A stretch of 64,000 bases of DNA from the NCBI GenBank assembly GCA_964019335.1, contig OZ025701.1, positions 296,238-360,237 of the forward strand. Reading direction: 5' to 3'. The position numbers and the translations under genes were made by a program. The notes under the pieces were generated by a model. That model saw nothing but the letters and a program-made list of their open reading frames with translations, had not been told where the DNA came from and did not search any database. Below are positions 51,633-60,975 of this stretch, one piece after another. Position 1 is the first letter of the stretch. Every line of letters starts with the position of its first letter. The DNA comes from Diplonema japonicum. Lineage: Eukaryota > Euglenozoa > Diplonemea > Diplonemida > Diplonemidae.

Positions 51633-54600
51633 TTATTCTAGAGCACCCCACTGCAAAGAAGGATCCGTGTTGGGATCATAAGGTGAATAAGTACCAGGCT
51701 TGTAGGTGGAATGCCTAAGAGCGGGCTGATGAGAGATGACAGGGGGGAAGTTCTTGGTAGGGGTGGGGGTAGTAGGTTGTTTCATGCATTCCACCCGTTG
51801 CCGAGCCGCTGCAAGTACAGAGAGCAATCTATCGTTTGAGTTGGGGGAACTAGGGGTAGTGGTCACAGGTGCAGTAGATGTAGGTACAGGAAGCACATTT
51901 TTCCTGGTTCTGTCCTCGCGTGCAAAAGCTTCTTTTAGCAGGTTTTGCAGTCGGCTTATCTCCCTGTTGGCGGCTTCTAATTCATCTTTTTCTTCCTTCG
52001 CCGCCTTCAGGTGCCTGAGCGCCACCCTCCTCTCCCCAGAGTGTTTAAATTTCACAATAGCATGCTCTCCTCCTTCTAGTTCCTTGACCACTCCTCTACT
52101 GCTGTCGGGTACCATTGGGTCACCCGAAGTCTCTACAGCTGCGCCAACCCCGAACACCTTCCCCAGCTCCGCCCTCGCGCCTTGAACCTCGAAGTTCGCT
52201 TGCTCGATCCCTTCCAGCCTTTTCTGTTTTTCTTGCTTAACGAGTTTCTGCAGTTTCTGCTTGTCGCCCTTCAGCTTTTCATTCTCAAATATCACATTCG
52301 TCATATCAACACGCAGCGCCTCTGCCTCCGCCGCAGTCACGTTGTTCCTCTTCACCAGCTCGCATTGCACATCAGTGAGCCGCTTGACTTCTCCCTCGTA
52401 AACCCTTGCCGTCTGTGTCTCTTGTATCTCAACTTGCATTGCCTGCATGTTGCCCTGTGCTTGCATTGTCAGTTCCAACACCTTTAACTGTTCTCTGAGC
52501 TTCATGCTTTCTTGCTTCTCCGTTTCGAGTTGTCTTGTGAGCGATGTGATCTGTGGCAGTTTGTGGTGTCTTGTCCATACCCTAAGCACCTCCTGGTCGG
52601 GCACAGGAGTGAGGTTCTCTGGCCGTATGCCACGCACAGGATGCATCGTACCGAAGTTCACAAGGACACGATCGTGCTCGTACCCAACGACAGTACCATG
52701 GGCACCGTTCAGTTGCACGGACCGGCGCAGGCCTGAAGCTTCCACTGTAGTCGTGACAGGGAAGGTCTCTTTCAGTGTGTTTGCGTCTGAGATGACTATC
52801 GGCAGGAGCTCGTCTGGTGGGGTATCGGCGTAAACAGGGTCGCTGCTCACGACATGGAATGCCGCCCAATCTGCCATCTCTGTTGCGATACTCTCTTCTA
52901 AGGTGATGACTGACCGCTGATACAGCTCCTCCTCGAACAGTGTGCGCAGCCTGATGATGAGCCGTGTCGTCGACGCAGCGGCCCTCGGCTCGTACGTGTC
53001 ATGTACGTCGATAGTGCAGTCTGTCCCTGTCGCAGCATCCTGCTGCGGCGCAAGGTCGGTGGTTTCAGTAGCAGTGTCGCATGGGAGAACAAGACCCTCC
53101 GTGTCGGTGGTCGTGTCCTGCAGTGCGAAAAGGTCACGGCTATCGGTTTCTGTGTCCTGCATTGTTGCTGGACACTGCAGGCCCTGGCTGGTGGCCGAGG
53201 CGTCAGTGGTGTTAATTTGGATACAAACATCCCTCTTCAGCTTGCTCTGGGTGCATGCATCGGCTGTAGCAGCGACCCCAGACGGCAGGAGCGTGGCAGG
53301 GCTCGATGCTGCGTCGATGGGGATGTAGATATCGTCATCGATGTACAAGTCGTCGACGCTAGAGTGGTAGGAGTCAGGTTTCAGGATCTTGGGCTCGGGG
53401 CTGACAGCTTTGTGCACGAAGGCAAGCTCACTAGGAGTGCGTGTGCGTGCTTCACGCCGCTCTGCCCAGCTGCGCGATTCGCTTATGCTTTCGCTCTCCT
53501 CCAAGTGTCGGCTGCTGTCATCGATCGTTGGTGGCACCTCGGGATAGGACATCGTCTCATAGTAGGGGGGAACAGAAGGCGGGATGGAACACACTGCAGC
53601 ATCGTGAGAAAAGCTGCTCAACGGAGTCACAGGCAAGGACACCTTTGCTGCGTGTATGGAAAGGCCCCGCGGCGTCATGTGCAACGGGGTTAGAGTTGTC
53701 GCGTTGGAACACGTCTCAGAAGTAGTTTCGTCTACCTGTTCATCTCCCTCATGTTCATGTTCGTGTCTTTCTTCTTCTTCTTCTTCCACTCCTTCCTCAT
53801 CCACCTCTGTAGCCACCTCAAGGACTATGTTATACTCCACTTCTGGCTCATCGTCCTTTGGATCCTCCTCCCGTTCTTCCTCTTCAGAATACTGCTCAGG
53901 CAGCGAGGGGGACACACGCCCATAACCTTCAGCTGGCACTTCTGACTGAGGTTCTCTGCCAGTTGCCTGTCGAGCACGAGGCTCCACTCTCAGGAGATCT
54001 TCCCATTCTTTCCCTTCCTGCTCGCACAGAATGGTCCGTCCAATGGTCTCACCCCAGAACACTTCCTCTTCGAAGAGCTGTCTTTTCTCTGTTTTTCTTT
54101 TAGCCGCCTTCTTCGACCTTATTTCGTCGTCAAGTACCCTGGTGTACTCGGCCTTCTGTTCGCGTTCAATAACACCCCGCATGTGCTGCATCCACAACAT
54201 GAAGATGCTTTCACGTTCAGCCCCTTCTTCCACCATGGCATCACGCCTGCCCACCTCTTCTTCCCAGAATATTGTGTCCAAACCATGCTTCGCTTCTGCC
54301 GCTGTCGTGATCGTGCTTCGGATCTGTTGCATAATATAACTTGGTGGTTGTGGCATACCACTTCTTGGGTCCCTGCGAAGTGCTGCTCCATCAATGCCTC
54401 CCACGCAGCGTCTTCTTCCTTCATCAGAGCTTCCCGGGCAGCTTCAAACTCAGGGCACATCTGTTGATATTTATACAGTCGCAGCACGTGACACACCTTA
54501 TTGTAAAGAGTTGCTTCAGAGGAGGTGCTTTTGTGGACTGCCATGAGGTGCACGATGTCCCACCACGCAGCGTCTTCTTCGACAATGACATCCTCGCGGT

Positions 54601-57600
54601 GCTGCTCCTCTGTCCACGGGACTTCACGCGTAGTGCGAACTTGCTCGTCGTTCTGGATGGTGGTGTCAAACTGTAGCACCTTGACAATGGGCTTCACATC
54701 GAGCACAATGAGCTCCCTCCCCTTCAGTTCTTCTCTGGCAATGTCGCCTCGCATGGCCTCTTCCGTGATGAACATATCGGTTACTTCCTTCAACTCTCGA
54801 GCGACCCTCGACTGTGTCACTCGTCTCGCGTTCTTTCTCTCTTCTCTTTCGATGCTCATCAGCGACCTCCACAGCTGTGCTTCTTCTAATATCAGGTAGT
54901 TTCTTGCGTCGATCTCTTCCCGTGTCCTGCCTTGTTCCCTCCGGCCTGCAGCCTCGTTCTCAACCGCCATCGCTTGTGACAGCTCCGCCCAAGCAGTAGC
55001 CTCTTTCAGGGCTAGGAAAGACCTGCCCTCCTGCTCTTCATCAGACATCTTCAGGCGCTCCTTGCGGTATCGTGCCAGTTTGTAATCCCTTGCCTCTGTT
55101 CTCTCTAGTTGTTCGTGTTCCATGAGGCGCACCCATGCCTCGTGTTCCAAGGTGAGGAGGTTGCTGTGCTCTTGATGCTGGAGCTTTACCAAGGATTCGA
55201 TGCTCATGCGGTGTATCTCTGCACGTTCCGAGAGCCGTATCTGGTGTCGATTCGCTTGTGCCTCCTTCATCAAGAGCTCCCACCGCATCTGCTCGTCAGA
55301 GAGGATTTCGTCCCTGATGTCCGCTTCTTCTGTCATTATTTCTCGCCTGTAGGACTCGAGCCCAGTCAGGCGTTTTGCTGTCAGAGCTTCCGCTTCTTTG
55401 CGATGCAGAACGGCTTGGTCTATGAGAGCGTTCCATGCCTCTTGCTCCTCCTGCATGATTGCTTTACGTGGGGGGGCTTCTCGCATCGCGACTTCGTCGC
55501 GCTGCTTTTGCAGTTTCGCTTCCCGAACACGACGTGCAGCATCGTGGACACCCTGTTCCTCTTGCACCATCAGTAATGCCAATGCCTTTCGTGCCTCTTC
55601 CTCGGCCGCTTCGATACCTTCCCTTCCCCTGTCTGCCATGTCAATCATTGCTTCACGTTGTTTCATTTGCTTCTCAGCCGCTGCTGTTATCTCCGCCCTT
55701 CTAACTAGCTCGAGGTCCTGTTCTCGCAGCCCAACAAGCGCTTCCCAGGCTTCTTGCTCCTCCCGCAGCACACTGTTGCGCTTCATGTCTTCGAACAGCT
55801 CGACACCTTCACGTTGCGAGTCGTCGCACGTGGCGAGGAGGTTTTTCCAATCATTCTCCTCGTGGACCGACAGCGCTTCACGCACGATCCCCTCCTCTTT
55901 GACTACTGCATCGAGGGCACTATACAAGACACCAATTGAAGCCATGTTCTTCCCGGAGAAGGCGATGATGTTAGACCACGCAGCGGCTTCTTCACCCTCT
56001 ATGATACTTCGCTGGAGCCCCTCGTTGCTGTCCAGGGTTTGCCGTTCGGAGCTATGTTTTTCCATGCTGCCATTCAGGTTGAGCGCAATGTTCTGGAGAG
56101 CGTTGAAGGCATCCTCCTCCTCCTCCTCGATGTCCACGCGTTGGTCCTCTTCGTCGTCTTGAAGGGAGGTCGATTCGTCTGCGAATCTTCTGTTCATCTT
56201 GTGTGAGGCACTCTCCATAGAGGACTGAACCTGCGCCATGATGGCCTCCCACCCTGTCTGTTCCTCATAGGAGACCACGCTGCGCTTGGTGGGTTCCTTT
56301 TCCTCGATGACCTTGATACCATTGCGGACGGGCGTGTCGTCTTTGTCCACTTGGAGAAGGAAGGTGATCTTCGCACCGGCATCGATCCCCGCGCGGAGCA
56401 GTTTGATCTCCAAGGGCAGCGTCCGTGCATCATCACATGTCATCGATGCGTCCAGTGACACGACGCCAGTCCCGTAGCACTCGTCCCTCTCGCTCAGGAT
56501 AGATACCCAGAGATATTGCTTCTTCAAGTATTCTCTTGAGTGCGTGGCTGGCACAACTGGGGGCAGTGCCTGTACCATGTAGCCCAAGGGTGTCTCTGTA
56601 GACGGCGTCATGGGCATCTTGACTGTCGGCCCGTCAGAAAAGTCACACCACACAGCAATAACAGGACGCTGTGGGAGGGTCTTGCCTTGCATCTCGCAAG
56701 CACCGGGTGCTCCTTGACTGCAAACCAGCTCTACATTCAGCAGACTGAACTTCTGCAATGGACAGGGCGTGCTGAACGCTTCCACGTACGTCAGTAGCGT
56801 CGGGATGGCGAAGATGTTGCTCACCGCAGGGCTCAGGTTCCGCTGTTTTTGGTAAAACGCCTTGTAGCAATTATCGAGAGGGATCACCTTGGTACCTAAC
56901 TGAGACTTCCATAGGATTCTAAGCTTCAGATTCTCCTCGTTCAGCTGGTGGTTCATAACTAAGTCAGCCTCTTTGAACCCTGCGAGACACCGCTCTTCTT
57001 GTATTTCTCTTGTAAGACGATCGCAGTTTCTCGGAAGCATGCTGAGCCTCTGCCAGTTGTGGTTTTCAACTTCTGCGCCGTACTCAAGGCCGCCCATGAA
57101 GAAGGCGTGGTGGCTTTTTTGGACGGTGTCGCCGGCGTGGGAGGGGCCGATTTCGAGCTTGGTGAGAAGGTCTTTGATGATCCCGTTGCGGAGTTGAATA
57201 GAAGCTTCGCCCTCGTCGTCAGACAAGAGGGCCATTTTGGTGCCGACGAATAGGAGCGACGTCTCGTTGATAGAAAGGTTCAGGGCCACGAGGTCCACCA
57301 GCATGGACTCGGCTCGGTTTTTAATACCCATCTTCTGTTTTAATGTGGGCGTTCTTGTTGTTGCAGATCTCGAAAGGGAACCTGTCCATGCACCGGTCTG
57401 GGATATCCGTAGAGCTTTTGTCTTCTGACACACAACTGTCATCGCCACAGTCCGCTTCCCGGACTCGAGCTCCGTCGAGAGCAGTGGGACGTAGTCATCT
57501 CCAAGATGCTTGGTGACCATCTCCCCCAGCTGCCCACACTTCTGCATCACTGTCGGTATGTCCACAAAGCATGTGACATAGAAATCTGCAGCGCCGACAG

Positions 57601-58261
57601 GCATCCAGTCATGTAAATCCCCTGGGTTCGGCATGGCCCCTCGAAGATCCTTTGTCCCCGTCCACACCTTGATCTCTTCATACGGCTGTGGGAACATCCG
57701 CAACTTGCATGCTCCGTTAATGACATGCCGTTCGCCCTCTGCCCCGCCGATCATGTTCGTTTCGAGCTTCCCCTTGATCTCCACCATAGAAGGCTGGGAC
57801 TTCCTCCCGCAAAGGCTCGGGCACCATACAGGGAACATCCGAAGTGCCTTGGCCAACTCGTAAAAACGTTGCCGCTCTGTCCCGTTAGAGTACACAAGGT
57901 CGTAAGGGTGCTCTGCCTTAAAGAATCGAAGGCGCAACCGCTTCTCATCACTCTGATCACGCTCGGCCCTGTACAGGGAAGAATGGACATGGGTTTTCGA
58001 TTTGTCGCTGTTCTGGGACGACCATGTCTCTGCACCTGTCTTCCCGATCTGCATCTGTGCGAACGACCTCATGAAGAAATCCAAGCCCCACACCCTCTCC
58101 TTCTTCGTCAATGCTGCTAAGGTGTGCTCCGGGTTGTACTTCGCCACTCGGAACAGCGACCGCAGCCACTCCGCTCCCCATATGTCATCGACATCGAGGA
58201 AGTGATCACATGGCAGATCCATTGATTCATGTAGCGGCCAGGATCCTGGGTGTGTTAACAT
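51633..58261 (-). CDS. Giant scaffold: PH-like, degenerate IPPc, tandem Trp-repeat helices, SH3-like (two exons)
   Basis: Two long overlapping frames are one gene. A 35-nt intron (54358-54324, GTATGC...ACAG) joins TQEV to IRSTITTAAEAKHG in phase 0, giving ~2,197 residues from the ATG at 58261. Residues ~85-140 look PH-like (LRLRFFKAEHPYDLVYSNG). Residues ~190-400 follow the inositol-polyphosphate 5-phosphatase (IPPc) fold: VWTGTKDLRGAMPNPGDLHDW, FYVTCFVDIP, SLLFVGTKMAL and AFFMGGLEYGAE. The family's catalytic WN, QE, HL.AH and GDLNYR are all replaced. From ~666 to ~1385 about 16 helical repeats of type EEEAW..L recur (EEQEAWEALVG, EEQEAWNALID, EEDAAWEALM). Coiled coil and two SH3/KOW-like segments (near 1825-1860 and 2029-2062) follow. 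Catalysis is unlikely. A scaffold is inferred. Confidence 0.8.
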
Positions 58262-58317
58262 GTGACAGGCGGGAAACAAAAAGGAGAAATACTACAAAAA
58301 AAAAATAATAAGATAGA
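58262..58317 (-). promoter_or_regulatory. 56-nt intergenic region with likely trans-splice acceptor
   Basis: Read on the minus strand, the gap between the Sec5 stop and the next ATG contains a T-rich tract ending TTTTTTTTTTGTAG, with the AG at 58293-58292, 31 nt before the ATG. With no room for a promoter, the downstream gene most likely receives its 5' end by spliced-leader addition here. Confidence 0.5.
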
Positions 58318-60873
58318 CTATTCTATTGTGGCACTGAGGGAGGTCAGCGACCTGGTGAGGTCGGAAGGGTCTTGTTTGAGGGCGTCGATCATCACTTTGG
58401 CGCGTTGGAAGTCCACGAAGACACGGTTGCGTGTCCCACGGCGGCGCTCGGCCTCTTTGTTTGTGTTGACATAGAACTGTGCGAGGTACTCGCTCACGAG
58501 GCTTTGGTAGTTCTGCCACGTTTGTGACCGGAAACCACTCATGCAGGTTGCGAAGAACTCCAGTTCTATTTCAAGCTGTAGAGTTGCGTTAGCAGAAGCC
58601 ATGTCCGACAGGTTAAAGAAGTCCAGCTGCTTCACTGCGAACAAAAAGGTCCCCATCGTCTGGTTGAACGTAGCTGTCATAACATCCCGTGTAGCATGCC
58701 CCCGTGTGAGCCTGATCGTTGCCTCGTGCAGCTCCACTAGCTCCAACAGCAGGTCGTGACAATAGTTTCTTAGCCTAGTTGGGACAGCTGCGTACGCCCA
58801 GTTCGTGTCTGTTCGCATGAACCCATCGACAGAGATGATACGGGTGATCTGTTGCATGCGGCCCGATACAACATTCTGCACGATCTTCTCCTTTACAGCT
58901 TTGATGAAGCGGCGCAATGTGCCCAGGTCGCTTTGTTTCTTCTCCTCTGTGATGATCGGCGACTGCACCGACTTCCCGAAGTCGACAGACATCGATGACA
59001 TCGAACGGTCAAAGCCCCCCTTGGAGTCCGCCACGTCTTCGCCAAGCGTCCTTGCGAACGCTGAGAATGTATTCGCCGACACCACCTCCTCGAACACATG
59101 GCAGTCCGCCCAAACAATCAGTAGCTTGTCCTCGTGGGACAGGGATTTCTCCCTAACCGCGGCCTCGCCGCCGGACAAGTAGTTTGCAAGTGCTGACTTA
59201 GATTGCACTCTCGCTTTTGTCTTCCCTTCGTTCCTACCTTCTTCAAAGGCGAGGTGGTGCAGCAGGTCCACGAAGTCCTTATGTGCTTGGAAGATCCGTT
59301 CTTTGAGGTCTTCCATCTGGTGTGCATCTGAGGTGAGCTCATCGCTGCTGTCCATCAGCGTCTGCAGGTTGAGGATTGCTGTTTCGAACTTCAGGGGCAG
59401 GTCGGTCGACTGCAGTGTGCGTGACACTTTGAAGCTGACCTTCCAGTCCACGCTTGCTGCCCAGGATGCAATCTCGTTTGTGAGCTGCCCACACGCCTGC
59501 TGAACAAACTGGGCTTGGCACTTGTCCCGTAGCTCGGTTAGCACCAACCTCCCATGGTTAGGGGGCGTTGTTGCCTGCAAGATATACGAAATTGGCTTCA
59601 CAATCGAGAGCAGTGCAGAACGCCATTCCTGGAGGGACGCACCACTGTGCGAGTCGGGCTGTAGGTGCGTGATGCAAGGCCACACGAATTTCTCGAACTC
59701 GTAAGCCAAATCAATGAACAGCTTGCCCACTTCTTTCTCGGTGCCCTGCGGTGCCTCGCCACGCTGCTCCATCTTCCTTTCTTCCCACTGCTGCTGGTAG
59801 ATCGTCCAGAAGCAGACCAAATGATTGGCTAAATTCTGCCCACACTCAGCAATGTACATCAAGGTCTCTGGGAGGGCACAGGACTCGGAGACCTTGTCAA
59901 TCTCGGCGAGGAGGTCTTTGCTGCTAGCGATGCGACGGCTGTTGAAACCGAACTCGGATTCCTTGTATTTGATACCGAGCTGGCTGGACATGGCGCGCGC
60001 ACGTAATTGGGCACTGCTCTTGACAGACATCATCTGCTGCCACGCAGCTTCCTGTTCTTTGGCACGGAGAGCATTTTGCTGGTACTGGTTGATGATTGAC
60101 TCGAGATTCTTGATAGACTGCGCGAAGACGGCGAAGAGGCGTGCTTTCACAATACTGACGTACTCCCTGAGAAGCTGAGGGGTGTCGAGATCGCGGAGGA
60201 CGGTGAGAAGGTCGAGCTGCGCGTGGGTTTCCGTCTGACCGCTCTCGCCGATGGGGATGCTCTTGAGCTTTGTGAGTAGCTCGCTGCGGAGCTCCGCGAC
60301 TGCTTCGTTGATCTCACTGAAGACACCACGAAAGAGTTTCGCGCCCTGGCGGTGCCTGTCGTATTTGTGGTCGGCTTCGTAATGCTGCGCACGCTTGTAG
60401 TCGTAGATGACCTTCTGGTACTCTTCTGCTTGAATATTTTTCTTGATCGTTTCGGGGATTGAAAGAAGAAACTGGAACTTGTCGAAGACTTGCGAAGCTT
60501 GTTTGAGCTCCACCAAAGTCGTGTCCTTGCTCAGCAATTCCGTGAACGCTGCGCTACATTTATCCTCCACTTCTCTCTGATCCTTGCAAAACGCCCCCAT
60601 CGTGTCCCTATGCAACAGCGCTCCATCCGACCCATGTAGCTTCTCCACAGTGTCCTTGCACGCTATGAAGGTTTTCAGGTGCTGCGCCACCATGAGCCGC
60701 ATGTCGTGTACCCCTTTCATCTGTTCGCCCTTTATGTTCTCTATTTCCTCTATTATCTGCCCGTAGTCCTTTTCCTTCATGTGTGTGTTAATATAGTCAT
60801 TTGGGTTGAACTTTTGCGAGTTCAGGTCCACAGTGTTGTGCTCATCCCTCACTCTTGTACGTACTCGCGACAT
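58318..60873 (-). CDS. SEC5: Exocyst subunit Sec5 (EXOC2)
   Basis: Single exon, 851 residues, within the usual range for Sec5. The N-terminal motif FNPNDYINTHMKEKDYGQII, then AQHLKTFIACKDTVEKLHGS, matches the conserved Sec5 start (F.P..YL...H....Y..L then NF..FV.AK.TI). It continues with AFTELLSKDTTLVELKQAS, VFDKFQFLLSIPETIKKNIQ, EEYQKVIYDYKRAQ and LFRGVFSEINEAVAELRSEL. This is the helical exocyst pattern (vf..ll, ryk.lf.lP..i, gdY..vi.dY.ka). No N-terminal TIG/IPT domain is present, unlike animal Sec5. Exocyst tethers secretory vesicles to the plasma membrane. A likely trans-splice acceptor (TTCATCAG, AG at 60881-60880) lies 7 nt upstream of the ATG. Alternative: another CATCHR tether subunit. 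Confidence 0.78.
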   Translation of the reverse strand: MSRVRTRVRDEHNTVDLNSQKFNPNDYINTHMKEKDYGQIIEEIENIKGEQMKGVHDMRLMVAQHLKTFIACKDTVEKLHGSDGALLHRDTMGAFCKDQREVEDKCSAAFTELLSKDTTLVELKQASQVFDKFQFLLSIPETIKKNIQAEEYQKVIYDYKRAQHYEADHKYDRHRQGAKLFRGVFSEINEAVAELRSELLTKLKSIPIGESGQTETHAQLDLLTVLRDLDTPQLLREYVSIVKARLFAVFAQSIKNLESIINQYQQNALRAKEQEAAWQQMMSVKSSAQLRARAMSSQLGIKYKESEFGFNSRRIASSKDLLAEIDKVSESCALPETLMYIAECGQNLANHLVCFWTIYQQQWEERKMEQRGEAPQGTEKEVGKLFIDLAYEFEKFVWPCITHLQPDSHSGASLQEWRSALLSIVKPISYILQATTPPNHGRLVLTELRDKCQAQFVQQACGQLTNEIASWAASVDWKVSFKVSRTLQSTDLPLKFETAILNLQTLMDSSDELTSDAHQMEDLKERIFQAHKDFVDLLHHLAFEEGRNEGKTKARVQSKSALANYLSGGEAAVREKSLSHEDKLLIVWADCHVFEEVVSANTFSAFARTLGEDVADSKGGFDRSMSSMSVDFGKSVQSPIITEEKKQSDLGTLRRFIKAVKEKIVQNVVSGRMQQITRIISVDGFMRTDTNWAYAAVPTRLRNYCHDLLLELVELHEATIRLTRGHATRDVMTATFNQTMGTFLFAVKQLDFFNLSDMASANATLQLEIELEFFATCMSGFRSQTWQNYQSLVSEYLAQFYVNTNKEAERRRGTRNRVFVDFQRAKVMIDALKQDPSDLTRSLTSLSATIE

Positions 60874-60975
60874 CTTCCCCTGATGAAGGTTGTGGGGGTT
60901 GGAATTAGAATCAGTATGAATTTTAAGGGTGGGGGGATAAATTTTGAGAAGTTACAATTATGGTATTTGTGTAAA
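60874..60975 (-). promoter_or_regulatory. 102-nt intergenic region with likely trans-splice acceptor
   Basis: The minus strand reads a pyrimidine-rich stretch, CAACCTTCATCAG, then GGGAAG and the Sec5 ATG. The AG is at 60881-60880. Confidence 0.45.

Noticed and set aside
51633-54404. A separate 923-codon gene downstream of the giant gene
   Set aside because: Its start overlaps the upstream frame, and a 35-nt GT-AG intron joins both in phase within a continuous repeat, so one gene is the better model.
53656-56162. Long Ser-rich plus-strand frames
   Set aside because: They are complements of the Glu/Arg-rich repeats of the giant scaffold. Low-complexity shadow.
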